Positions 29,415-37,862 of a DNA stretch of 64,000 nucleotides are shown piece after piece; positions within the stretch are counted from its first letter, which is position 1, and the number at the start of each line of letters is the position of its first letter. Source of the DNA: Microlunatus elymi (GTDB taxonomy: Bacteria > Actinomycetota > Actinomycetes > Propionibacteriales > Propionibacteriaceae); contig NZ_CP041692.1 of NCBI RefSeq assembly GCF_007362775.1, positions 4,030,001 to 4,094,000 of the forward strand, read 5' to 3'. The notes beneath the pieces are model-generated. The model saw nothing but the letters and a program-made list of their open reading frames with translations, searched no databases and was not told where the DNA came from. A program made the translations under genes and the position numbers.

Positions 29415-30587
29415 TCAGCCGGCTGGGCGGGCGGGTCGAACCAGTGCGAGTCGTTGCACCGCCTTCGATCCGAACTTGGCGCCGGCGGCGTCCATCGCCT
29501 GCTCGACCTCACGCCAACCCCGCTCGGGATCGGTGAGCAGCGGCTGCCGGTAGGTGTTGCCGGCCGGCACCATCTGCTCGCCACGCACTCCGACCCGGCG
29601 GATCCGCTTGCCACGCGTCGCCAGCCGCGCGAACAGCCGGACCGCCACCGCATGCAACTCACCGGTGACGTCTGACGGGGTCGGCAGCACCGCCGATCGC
29701 GTCACCGTGGAGAAGTCGGAGTAGCGGATGGAGATGCTCAGCGTGCGTGCGAGCTTGCCGCTGGTACGCAGCCGGTGCGCGACCCGGGCGGACATCCGCA
29801 GCAGCTCGCGTTCGATGATCCGCGGGTCGGCGGTGTCGACGGCGAACGTCTCCTGCGCTCCGGTGCTGTGTTCCCGGGCGCCCAGGGTGACGCGCCGGCC
29901 GTCCCTGCCCCACGCCAGGTCCGCGAGCATCGCTCCGTACCGCTGGCCGAAGGCATGCTGCAGCACCGGCCGCGGCATCCTCGCCAGGTCGGCGACGGTG
30001 AAGATGCCGAGCCGATGCAGACCCTCCGCGGTGGAGCGGCCGATCCCCCACAGCTCCTCGACCGCCAACGGATGCAGGAAGTCGGCCACCCGGTCCGGGG
30101 TCACTTCGACCAGGCCGTCGGGTTTGGCCTGCCGTGAGGCGACCTTGGCCACGAACCGGGTCGGGCCGATGCCCACCGAGCAGGTGATCTGTTGCTCGTC
30201 GGCGACGGTGGCCCGGATCTGTTCGCCGATCTGGGCCGGCGGGCCGAGGCGGCGGATCGCCCCGGTGACATCGAGGAAGGCCTCCTCGATCGAGCCGCGC
30301 TCGACATGGGCGGTGATGCTGTCGAAGATCGCGAAGATGCCGGCCGAGACCGTACTGAAGGCGTCGTAGTCCGGCGGCACGGTGATCAGCCCCGGGACCA
30401 GTCGTCGCGCCCGCATGGCCGGCATGCCGGAGCTGATGCCGAGCCGGCGGGCCGGGTAGTTGGCAGCCAGTACCACGCTGCGGTGCGCGCCGCCGACGAT
30501 CACCGGGACGTCCCACAGCTCGGGTCGGTGCCGCAGCGCGACCGAGGCGAAGAAGGCATCCATGTCGACGTGCATGATCACGCTCAC
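29415..30587 (-). CDS. dinB: DNA polymerase IV (Y family)
   Basis: Y-family translesion polymerase. The catalytic Asp/Glu motifs are MHVDMDAFFASV (at the N-terminus) and SIEEAFLDVTGA (about residue 105). The HhH and little-finger domains follow (ELWGIGRSTAEGLHRLG). The start is ambiguous among GTG 30587, GTG 30581 and ATG 30575, which are two codons apart; no strong ribosome site helps. Length 390. It follows the methyltransferase gene by 34 bp on the same strand, so the two may be co-transcribed. Confidence 0.93.
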   Translation of the reverse strand: MSVIMHVDMDAFFASVALRHRPELWDVPVIVGGAHRSVVLAANYPARRLGISSGMPAMRARRLVPGLITVPPDYDAFSTVSAGIFAIFDSITAHVERGSIEEAFLDVTGAIRRLGPPAQIGEQIRATVADEQQITCSVGIGPTRFVAKVASRQAKPDGLVEVTPDRVADFLHPLAVEELWGIGRSTAEGLHRLGIFTVADLARMPRPVLQHAFGQRYGAMLADLAWGRDGRRVTLGAREHSTGAQETFAVDTADPRIIERELLRMSARVAHRLRTSGKLARTLSISIRYSDFSTVTRSAVLPTPSDVTGELHAVAVRLFARLATRGKRIRRVGVRGEQMVPAGNTYRQPLLTDPERGWREVEQAMDAAGAKFGSKAVQRLALVRPARPAG

Positions 30588-30621
30588 CGGGTGCCCCCGA
30601 TCCCGGTCGCCGACTGCCGGA

Positions 30622-31344
30622 TCAGCGCGTGGCGAAGATGTGCGCCCACGGCGCGATGGCGCGGAAGGCGACGTCCGTGCTGATCCTGGTCTCCAACTCG
30701 TACAGCGCCTCGAGCAGACCCGGTTCGGCCTCCAACGCGGCCTGCGGTACGTGATTGGCCAAAATCCCGATGCCGCTGATGTCGCTGATCGCGAAACCGG
30801 CCCGCTCCACCAGGTCGACCACCTGCTCCAGGTCGAACCTGGCCGGATCGTCGAGGATCTGCAACGCAACCGGGATGTGTCCCTGCAGGGCTTGCGACAG
30901 CACGGCTGCCCGCCGTTGCGGAACGACCAGGCTGAGCACACCGTCGGGCCGGACCACCTCGGCCATCGCGGCCAGCGCCGTACCCGGATCGTCGACGACC
31001 TCCAGAGTCCGATGGCAGACCATCACATCGGTGGAGTCCGTGCCGAGCAGCGCGACCATCTCCGAGGCGTCGCCCTGGATGCCGCGCAGCCGATCGGCCA
31101 GTTGACGCTCGGTGATCCGCCGCTGCAGCGAGGCCAGCGCATCCAGGCTCGGGTCGATCACGGTCACCGGATGGCCCGCCTCGGCGAGCCTGATCGCCAG
31201 TGTCCCGGTGCCACCGCCGAGGTCGGTGACGCTGTATTCGGCCAGGCCGCGCCGGGTCTGCCAGTCCCGTAGCTGGGTGCTGAGCAGGTCGTCCAGCAGC
31301 GCACCCGCCACCGATCGAGACCGATTGCGCCGGACCTCGGCCAT
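30622..31344 (-). CDS. Class I SAM-dependent methyltransferase
   Basis: A 240-residue class I methyltransferase. AdoMet motif I is VTDLGGGTGTLAIRLAE (about residues 38-54), with an acidic VIDPS at the end of strand 2 and VMVCHRTLEVVDDP as motif IV. ATG at 31344 follows a clear AGGAGG site by 6 nt. Substrate unknown. Placement before dinB might suggest a link with stress or DNA repair but that is weak. Confidence 0.88.
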   Translation of the reverse strand: MAEVRRNRSRSVAGALLDDLLSTQLRDWQTRRGLAEYSVTDLGGGTGTLAIRLAEAGHPVTVIDPSLDALASLQRRITERQLADRLRGIQGDASEMVALLGTDSTDVMVCHRTLEVVDDPGTALAAMAEVVRPDGVLSLVVPQRRAAVLSQALQGHIPVALQILDDPARFDLEQVVDLVERAGFAISDISGIGILANHVPQAALEAEPGLLEALYELETRISTDVAFRAIAPWAHIFATR

Positions 31345-31725
31345 CGTGATCCTCCTGTGCTCTCTCGGCCACCGCCTGCCCAGGAAACCGCCGTTCACCC
31401 CTGGTGGTGTGGCCCAAGTCTTGCAACCGTCTCCCCCTTCTCGCGCAGCAACCCACCCCCGGCCGAAATACCGGGGCGGTCGCCGGGAGCTCCGACCGGA
31501 ACGGGGGTCGAGGTCCGTCCGGCCGAAGCGGCCCGGATCCGCGACGCCGCGAACGTCACGGGTCACCACGATCGTCCGATCGGGCCCTTGCCTGTGGCGG
31601 GTGTCAGACACCCCGCCGAGCACCGTTTTCGAACAACCATTCGACAATCGGCAACGTTACCCGAGAGCTCCGACAGTCGGAAGAGATCGAGCCCTCCCTG
31701 GCCCGGTGATCAGCAGAAGCGCGGC
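31345..31725 (-). other. Non-coding gap before the methyltransferase gene
   Basis: About 380 bp without a recognisable gene. It holds an inverted repeat GGCGGGTGTC/GACACCCCGCC near 31598-31620 that may end transcription of the upstream PIG-L gene. Nothing else is evident. Confidence 0.4.
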
Positions 31726-32480
31726 TCAGGAGAACCGGTAGACCTGAGCGAGTGCCGCGAATCTGGTGCCGAAGCGGGTGCCGGCCTGGCGGGCGAAACC
31801 CTCCAGGAATTCCTCCGGATCGATCTCGTAGCTCAGCCCGGCCAGGTAGGCGGCGTGCGCCTTGAGCGCCGCGACGCCGGCGTCGAAGGTGTCACTGATG
31901 TCGACCGCGTGCCCTGCCTGCGGCGAATTGGCCTCCCAGACCTGCCGTACGCCGTCCCAGGGCTGCAACCCGGACTCGACCTGATCATGGAAGACCCACC
32001 GGTTGGCGGCGTCGCGGACCGCGTCCAGCACCGCGCGGCCGGCCGCGATGTGGTCGGCCTGATTGAGCCGGTCGCCGCCGAAGGTGTCGTGGAAGTTGCC
32101 GGTGATCACGATCTCGGGCCGACAGCTGCGGATCGCGGCGCAGATGATCTTGCGCAGGCCGACTCCGTACTCCAGCACTCCGTCGGGTTGGCCGAGGAAG
32201 TCGACCCGGTCCACTCCGACCACGTTGGCCGAGGCGATCTGCTCGGCTTCGCGGATCGGCCGGCACTCGTCGGGCGTGATGCCGTCGATGCCGGCTTCGC
32301 CGCTGGTGATCATGACGTAGCGGAGTTGCTTGCCCTGACCGGTCCATCGAGCCACCGCGGCCGACACCCGAACTCAAGATCATCGGGGTGGGCGACGATG
32401 CAGACGGCTCGTTGCCAGTCCTCGTCCAACGGTTCGAGCGCACGTTCCGGCGGCTCGACCGCCTTTGGGGTAGCTGTCAT
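31726..32480 (-). pseudogene. PIG-L (LmbE) family deacetylase with a 1-base frameshift
   Basis: PIG-L/LmbE enzymes are zinc-dependent N-deacetylases of GlcNAc-type substrates; the mycothiol enzymes MshB and Mca belong here. From ATG 32480 the frame reads to VAHPDDLEFG, the zinc-binding HPDD motif (about residues 31-34), then breaks. The rest of the family sequence (SAAVARWTGQGK, GVDRVDFLGQPDG, NFHDTFGGDRLNQADH) continues in another frame from 32367. Adding one base near 32367-32370 restores a single 251-residue protein of normal length. It is either a fresh pseudogene, a sequencing error, or less likely a frameshifting site. Confidence 0.8.
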
Positions 32481-32563
32481 GGAACGAAACTAGAACAGAC
32501 AGTGGTCAAGATTCTTCGCCTTCGTTGCGGTGCTGGTTCGCCGGTCGGTCGTACCGGGCCGGA

Positions 32564-32569
32564 TAGGGT
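32564..32569 (+). promoter_or_regulatory. -10 box before the P450 leader ORF
   Basis: TAGGGT sits 6 nt before the GTG at 32576, the leaderless pattern seen at pyk and lacI. No obvious -35. Confidence 0.5.
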
Positions 32570-32575
32570 CTGGCT

Positions 32576-32620
32576 GTGACCTGCCCAGGGGTGGCAGGCC
32601 TGACAGACTTGGATGGGTGA
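32576..32620 (+). CDS. 14-residue leaderless upstream ORF before P450
   Basis: GTG at 32576 opens an ORF reading VTCPGVAGLTDLDG and stopping at TGA 32618-32620. The last base of that stop is the A of the P450 ATG (TGATG). With the TAGGGT box 6 nt upstream, the mRNA would start at this GTG, so ribosomes loading on the 5' end would translate the leader and reinitiate on the P450 gene. The P450 start has no strong ribosome site of its own. One Cys codon at position 3 is notable, since Cys-containing leaderless small ORFs occur in mycobacteria. Inference from layout only. Confidence 0.5.
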   Translation: MTCPGVAGLTDLDG

Positions 32621-33915
32621 TGGGTCTTCGTTCAACGATCCGGGCATGGCTCGGCCGGCGGCTGCTGGCCCGCACCGGCGGCCAACTGGACCTCTCTCAG
32701 CTGTCGGCGGTGCCGAAACAGTTCCAACTGCCCTTCATGCGCGACGGGATCGATCCGGTGCCCGAGCTGGCGCAGCGCCGTGCCGAAGAGCCGGTGACCC
32801 GGCTGGGAAAGCTGTTCGGGCTGAGCATCTGGATGGTGTCCGGCTACGAGGAAGCCAAGCAGGTGCTGGGCAGCCGGGACGGCTACAGCAACGACGTCCG
32901 GCCCTATGTCGGCAACCGGGACACCTCGGATGCGCATGACATCGGCGGTCTGGGTTTCACCGATCCGCCGGACCACACCCGCCTGCGCAAGATCCTGACA
33001 CCCGAGTTCACCCGGCGTCGGTTGCAGCGGCTAGAGCCGAAGATCAGCGCCACCATCGAGCGACAACTCGACGATGTGGCCGGCAAGGGGCCGGTGGTCG
33101 ATCTGGTGCCCGACTTCGCGTTCCCGATCCCGTTCACGGTGATCTGTGACCTGCTCGGGTTGCCGATCGAGTCCCGGGCCACCTTCCAGGAGCTCGGTCC
33201 GGCCCGGTTCGACGTGACCAGCGGCGGGATGGGAGCGCTCAACGCCGGCGTGGAGTCTCGCAGCTTCCTGATCGAGGCGGTTCGCCAGCAGCGGGAGAAT
33301 CCGGGCGACGGCCTGATCGGCCAGATCATCAAGGACAACCGCGACGACGTCACCGACCTGGAGCTGGCAGGCCTGGCCGACGGGGTGTTCACCGGCGGCT
33401 ACGAGACCTCGGTCAGCATGCTCTCGTTGGGATCCCTGGTGCTGCTGCGCAATCCGGAGGCGATGCGGATGCTGGCCACCGAGCCGGACAGTGTCGACGC
33501 GATCGTCGAGGAGATGCTGCGCTACCTGACGGTGGTCCAGATCGGTTTCCCCCGCTTCGCAAAACAAGATCATCTTCTCGGCGGCAAGCAGATCAAGGCG
33601 GGCGATCCGCTCCTGGTCTCGCTCAGTGGCGCGGATCGCGACCCGGCCATGTACGCGGACCATCCGGAGGCGTTCGACCCGCACCGCAACCCCGGCCAGT
33701 CGCACTTCGCCTTCGGCCACGGGCTGCATCGCTGTGTCGGCGCGGAGTTGGCCCGGATGGAGCTGCGGGCGGCGTTTCCTGCGCTGGCCAAGCGATTCCC
33801 GGAGATGACCCTGGCGATCGAGCCGGGCGCGCTGCAGTTCCAGGAACTGTCGATCGTGTACGGGTTGAAGTCACTGCCGGTACGACTGAACGCGGACCTG
33901 CCCGCGACCGTCTGA
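32620..33915 (+). CDS. Cytochrome P450
   Basis: Soluble heme-thiolate monooxygenase of 431 residues. Heme-binding FGHGLHRCVGAELA carries the Cys ligand (about residue 371), ExxR is EEMLRY, and the I-helix oxygen-binding site reads GGYETS in place of the usual AGxDT. HTRLRK is the C-helix heme-propionate contact. No membrane anchor. ATG at 32620 overlaps a 14-codon leader ORF. No redox partner gene is next to it. It is followed by a separately promoted FAD enzyme. Substrate is unknown. Confidence 0.95.
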   Translation: MGLRSTIRAWLGRRLLARTGGQLDLSQLSAVPKQFQLPFMRDGIDPVPELAQRRAEEPVTRLGKLFGLSIWMVSGYEEAKQVLGSRDGYSNDVRPYVGNRDTSDAHDIGGLGFTDPPDHTRLRKILTPEFTRRRLQRLEPKISATIERQLDDVAGKGPVVDLVPDFAFPIPFTVICDLLGLPIESRATFQELGPARFDVTSGGMGALNAGVESRSFLIEAVRQQRENPGDGLIGQIIKDNRDDVTDLELAGLADGVFTGGYETSVSMLSLGSLVLLRNPEAMRMLATEPDSVDAIVEEMLRYLTVVQIGFPRFAKQDHLLGGKQIKAGDPLLVSLSGADRDPAMYADHPEAFDPHRNPGQSHFAFGHGLHRCVGAELARMELRAAFPALAKRFPEMTLAIEPGALQFQELSIVYGLKSLPVRLNADLPATV

Positions 33916-33967
33916 ACACGACCCCGGGCGGGATCACCGTCGCTGCTGTGCCGGCCGACGGTTGGCG

Positions 33968-33973
33968 TAGGGT
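33968..33973 (+). promoter_or_regulatory. -10 box of leaderless FAD oxidoreductase gene
   Basis: TAGGGT lies 8 nt before the GTG start at 33982. No ribosome binding site fits between. Confidence 0.5.
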
Positions 33974-33981
33974 CTGCGGCT

Positions 33982-35247
33982 GTGGCTGAGCTGGTGGTGA
34001 TCGGAGGCGGACTGGCCGGGATGGCGGCGGCCGCACGGCTGGCCAAGGCCCGGCATCACGTCGTACTGCTGGAACAACGCGATCGACTCGGCGGGGCCTG
34101 GGCAGCACGTGATCTTGACGGAATCCCGGTGGACGCCGCGCCGCCGATCTTCTCTTTCCCTGCCCCGTGGCGGGATCTGTTCCGCAAGAGCGGCCGCTCG
34201 TTGGAGGCGGAGTTCGCGCGCAGCGGCGACGAGTTGGTACCGGCGCCGCCGACCCGGCACCTCTTTGCCGACGGCACCGAATTCGTGCTGCCGATCGGCC
34301 GCGGCGATCAGGACGAGGCGATCGCGACCAGGTTCGGCCGGCCGGTCGCCGATCGTTGGCGCGATCTGGTCGACAGCCTCGGCGAGGTGTGGCAGACGCT
34401 GCGCCCGTTGGGCATCGAGGCCGAACTGTCCGGTCGTGATCAACTCCCGCGTATGGTCCGGAAAACCCTTCTGCACAAGCAATCCCTGGCCGACGTCGCC
34501 GATTGCCTCGATCATCCGCAGCTGTCCATGATCATCCGTGATCTTGGTCATCCGGCCGGTGGGCCGCCGGAGCGGGTGCCGGCCTTCTGTGCGGTCCAGT
34601 TGTATCTGGACCGCACCTTCGGCCGCTGGACGGCCGGATCCGGGACGACCATGATCAACTCGCTGCAGCAGCGGCTGTCGCTGCGCAAGGTCGAGGTCAG
34701 GTTGCAGACGCCCGCCACAGCCATCGAGACCGACCCGCTCGCCGTGATCGCCGACGACCGTCTGGCGGCCGACGCGGTGATCGCCACCTGCGATGCCGAC
34801 CAGCTCTACCACCGGCTGCTGCCGGGTAGGACTGCCCGCAAGGAGCGCCGGCGGCTGGAGCGGCTGCCCGAGGCGTTGGCTCCGAGCATCGAGGTGCGCT
34901 GGGACGACGCGGGACTGCCGGCCCGCGGCGAGCCGACCGAGACGATCCGGCATACCGCCGGCGTCGGCCCGCGGATCGAATACACCCGTCCGGTCGACGG
35001 TCGGACCCTGCGGATCGTGCACGACTACACCGAACCGCGCACCGATCCGACCGCCGGCCTCGGCTGGCGCGGATTCGCCGGTTGGCTGAAGCGCCCGCCG
35101 ATCAGCAGCGAACTGACCGGCCTCTACACCGCCGGCCCGTTCTCCCGCGGCGGGCCGGCCCCGTCGATGCAGGTGCTCTCCGGCGCCCTGGCCGCGTACG
35201 CCAGTCAGCGTCTGGTCGCCCCCGACCGCCCCCTCGAACCCCGCTGA
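33982..35247 (+). CDS. FAD-dependent oxidoreductase, phytoene desaturase-like
   Basis: A 421-residue protein of the amine-oxidase/phytoene-desaturase superfamily. The N-terminal dinucleotide fold reads LVVIGGGLAGMAAAARLAK (residues 4-22), then EQRDRLGGAW (about 31-40), as in carotenoid desaturases and related FAD enzymes. The C-terminal FAD contact LYTAGPFSRGG is also recognisable. GTG at 33982 is supported by the leaderless -10 box and by the position of the dinucleotide fold. It follows the P450 gene but has its own promoter. Whether it acts on an isoprenoid is not shown. Confidence 0.85.
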   Translation: MAELVVIGGGLAGMAAAARLAKARHHVVLLEQRDRLGGAWAARDLDGIPVDAAPPIFSFPAPWRDLFRKSGRSLEAEFARSGDELVPAPPTRHLFADGTEFVLPIGRGDQDEAIATRFGRPVADRWRDLVDSLGEVWQTLRPLGIEAELSGRDQLPRMVRKTLLHKQSLADVADCLDHPQLSMIIRDLGHPAGGPPERVPAFCAVQLYLDRTFGRWTAGSGTTMINSLQQRLSLRKVEVRLQTPATAIETDPLAVIADDRLAADAVIATCDADQLYHRLLPGRTARKERRRLERLPEALAPSIEVRWDDAGLPARGEPTETIRHTAGVGPRIEYTRPVDGRTLRIVHDYTEPRTDPTAGLGWRGFAGWLKRPPISSELTGLYTAGPFSRGGPAPSMQVLSGALAAYASQRLVAPDRPLEPR

Positions 35248-35276
35248 GCGTCCCGTCCTGCAACGGGTCGCGTCGC

Positions 35277-35299
35277 AGTCCTTCGACACGCTCAGGACC
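35277..35299. repeat. Palindromic repeat A, copy 2
   Basis: A 23-bp imperfect palindrome, AGTCCTTCGACACG then CTCAGGACC. It lies in the 340-bp gap before helD, which otherwise holds only the repeats listed and a probable promoter region. Confidence 0.7.
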
Positions 35300-35332
35300 C
35301 TTGAGGCCGCGTCATGCGCGCGGTCGGATTCC

Positions 35333-35355
35333 GGTCCTTCGACAGGCTCAGGACC
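35333..35355. repeat. Palindromic repeat A, copy 3
   Basis: GGTCCTTCGACAGG then CTCAGGACC, 56 bp after copy 2 in the same orientation. Units of this type are common in actinobacterial intergenic DNA. Confidence 0.7.
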
Positions 35356-35402
35356 CCGATGCCGTCACCACGAGCGCTTGAAACTCGGATTGAACGCCCC
35401 CT

Positions 35403-35440
35403 CGAGCGCCCCAGCGCGAGACCGCGCCCGAAGCGCAGCG
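35403..35440 (+). repeat. Dispersed intergenic repeat B, copy 1
   Basis: A 38-bp GC-rich sequence starting CGAGCGCCCCAGCGCGAGAC, nearly identical to 6974-7011. It stands 48 bp from repeat A copy 3; the two repeat types are also neighbours in the ftsZ-sepF gap. Confidence 0.75.
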
Positions 35441-35591
35441 AAGGGCGCGGGTTGAGATCACCGTGAAGGTGATCAAGGCGGGGGTCCGGGGTCGTCCCCC
35501 GGAAGGTAGGACGCCAGATCGCATCGCGGCAGCGGCACCCATTCCGACCGCGCTAACATATCGAGTTCGACCAATGGAGTAAGGAATCTTC

Positions 35592-37862
35592 TTGTCAACT
35601 CCCGGTGAGAGCAGTTCCACAGCAGCAGCCGATACAGCAGACGATGCACAGACCACGGCCGGCAACGGCCGGCAGGGCGGCAGTCGCGGCACCACCTCCC
35701 CCGAGGTGATCGCCGCCGAGATCGCCGGAGAACAAGCCCACGTCGACCAGGTGTACGCCCGGTTGGGCGAAGCGACGCGCTCCGCCCGGCAGGTCGCCTC
35801 CGAAGGGCGTTCGCGCTATCAGTCCGACCGGCAGAGCTACGTCCGGGAGGAGGACGGCACCGGGCTGTACGAGCGCGACGTGTTCGCCTTCCAGGCCGCC
35901 AAACGGCTGGCCACCCTGGACGCCGAGCACGAGGGCCTGGTCTTCGGCCGGCTCGATCGGGCCGACCGGCAGACCCACTACATCGGCCGGATCGGGGTCC
36001 GCGACGAGGATTACGAACCGCTGGTGATCGACTGGCGGGCACCGGCCGCCGAGCCGTTCTATCGGGCCACCCCGACCAAGCCGATGAACGTGATCCGGCG
36101 CCGAGTGCTGCGCTCCCGCGGTCAACAGGTGATCGGCATCGAGGACGACCTGCTGGACGACGAACATGCCGACGACACCCTGGTGGTGGTCGGCGAGGGC
36201 GCCCTGATGGCGGCGCTGTCGCGGGCACGGGGCGCCCAGATGCGCGACATCGTGGCCACCATCCAGGCCGAGCAGGACGAGGCGATCCGGGCGCCGTACC
36301 AGGGCGTGACGATGATCACCGGCGGACCCGGCACCGGCAAGACCGTGGTGGCCCTGCACCGCGCGGCGTACCTGCTCTACTCCAATCGGCGTCGGTTCGA
36401 GTCCGGCGGTGTGCTCGTGGTCGGCCCGAGCAGGGTGTTCATGAACTACATCGAACGGGTGCTGCCGTCGCTGGGTGAGGAGTCGGTCACGCTGCGGCCG
36501 ATCGGCGCGGTCGCCTCCGACGTGGTCAAGCTCAGCGGCGAGCGGACCGACAGCGCCGAGGTCGCCGGGATCAAGGGCCGGCTGGCCATGGTCGGCGTCC
36601 TCAAGCGGGTGGCCGCGCTGCCGACCAAGGGCGCGCCGGACATCCTGGCCGTCACGATCAAGGGCGAGCCGCTGGTGCTGCGAGTCGACCAGCTGAACCG
36701 GATCCGTACCGATGTGCTGTCGCGTTATCGGGTCAACCAGGGCCGGGCCGCGGCCGAGTCGGCGTTGCTGAACGCGTTGTGGGCGTTGAAGCCGGCGCAG
36801 ATCGAGTTGGATCGCGATCAGTTCGACGAGCAGATCGGCTCGATGGCGTCGTTCCGGATGTTCTGCAACGCCTGGTGGCCCTACCTGTCCGCCGAGGAGG
36901 CGTTGGCCCGGTTGGGTGATCGCGACACGTTGCGTCAGGTCGCGGCCGGCAGCCTCTCCGATCATGATCAACAATTGCTGGCCGACAGCTTTGCCGGCGG
37001 CGGTGAGCCGACGATCGCCGACGGCGCGCTGCTGGACGAGTTGATCGACCGGATCGGCCCGGTGCCGCAGACCGAGACCGAGCCGAACATCTTCCTCGAC
37101 GACGAGGGCTCCCAGGTCAGCGAGTTGGTCACCGTGGCCGATCGGTTGTCGGTGCAGCGCGAGGTGGATCCGTTCGCCGAGCCCTACCAGACCTACGCGC
37201 ACATCCTGCTGGACGAGGCGCAGGACATCTCGCCGATGCAGTGGCGGATGCTCCGCCGTCGCGGCCAGCACGCCAGTTGGACCATCGTCGGTGATCCGGC
37301 GCAGAGCTCCTGGCCGGATCCGGACGAGGTGCAGCGGGCGATCCAGCAGGTGATCGGCAAGGCACCGCATCGCGAATTCCACATGAGCACCAACTACCGC
37401 AGCCCGGCCGAGGTTTTCGAGCTGGCCGCCAAGGTCGCGCTGCATGCCTACCCGAAGGCCGATCTGCCGAAGGCGGTCCGATCGGTCGGCATCGAGCCGG
37501 AGTTGCGCGTCGCACAGCGCGGCGATGATCTTGGTCCGGACGCCGTCCGAGCGGTACGAGATCTGCTCACCGTGGTGGAGGGCACGGTCGGCGTCATCTG
37601 CCCGCCGTCGTTGCTGGACAGCGTCGAGACCAAGATCAACTCCGAGATCGACGATCATGATCTGCGGCGGGTGATCGTGGTGACAGCCTTGCAGGCCAAG
37701 GGACTTGAGTACGACGGCGTGCTGGTCGTCTCCCCCGATGATCTTGTCAGTCAGACGCCGGGCGGCGAGCGGGTGCTCTACGTCGCGCTGACCCGACCGA
37801 CCCAGCGGCTGATCACGCTCGACCGAACTCCCGGCGCAACCTGGCGTAGACCTCTCGGGTAG
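35592..37862 (+). CDS. HelD-type UvrD-like helicase (RNA polymerase-associated)
   Basis: A 756-residue superfamily I ATPase of the HelD type, which releases stalled RNA polymerase; some actinobacterial homologues (HelR) protect against rifamycins. The N-terminus is a charged extension with a coiled coil (about residues 35-100). Walker A is GGPGTGKTVVALH (about 244-256), Walker B is LLDEAQDISPMQW (about 540), then STNYRSPAEVFELA and ALQAKGLEYD, with LYVALTRPTQRL at the end. A TTG start at 35592 follows AAGGAA by about 6 nt. No rifamycin-associated promoter element was recognised. The last 50 bp overlap the metF 3' end on the other strand. Confidence 0.9.
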   Translation: MSTPGESSSTAAADTADDAQTTAGNGRQGGSRGTTSPEVIAAEIAGEQAHVDQVYARLGEATRSARQVASEGRSRYQSDRQSYVREEDGTGLYERDVFAFQAAKRLATLDAEHEGLVFGRLDRADRQTHYIGRIGVRDEDYEPLVIDWRAPAAEPFYRATPTKPMNVIRRRVLRSRGQQVIGIEDDLLDDEHADDTLVVVGEGALMAALSRARGAQMRDIVATIQAEQDEAIRAPYQGVTMITGGPGTGKTVVALHRAAYLLYSNRRRFESGGVLVVGPSRVFMNYIERVLPSLGEESVTLRPIGAVASDVVKLSGERTDSAEVAGIKGRLAMVGVLKRVAALPTKGAPDILAVTIKGEPLVLRVDQLNRIRTDVLSRYRVNQGRAAAESALLNALWALKPAQIELDRDQFDEQIGSMASFRMFCNAWWPYLSAEEALARLGDRDTLRQVAAGSLSDHDQQLLADSFAGGGEPTIADGALLDELIDRIGPVPQTETEPNIFLDDEGSQVSELVTVADRLSVQREVDPFAEPYQTYAHILLDEAQDISPMQWRMLRRRGQHASWTIVGDPAQSSWPDPDEVQRAIQQVIGKAPHREFHMSTNYRSPAEVFELAAKVALHAYPKADLPKAVRSVGIEPELRVAQRGDDLGPDAVRAVRDLLTVVEGTVGVICPPSLLDSVETKINSEIDDHDLRRVIVVTALQAKGLEYDGVLVVSPDDLVSQTPGGERVLYVALTRPTQRLITLDRTPGATWRRPLG

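Noticed and set aside
32365-32380. Programmed -1 frameshifting in the PIG-L gene
   Set aside because: There is no classic slippery heptamer or clear downstream pseudoknot; a simple one-base loss or read error is the plainer reading.
35595-37658. A 687-codon open frame on the minus strand opposite helD
   Set aside because: It mirrors the helD codon pattern, shows low-complexity His/Arg/Asp/Gln content and no domain; helD itself has all helicase motifs.
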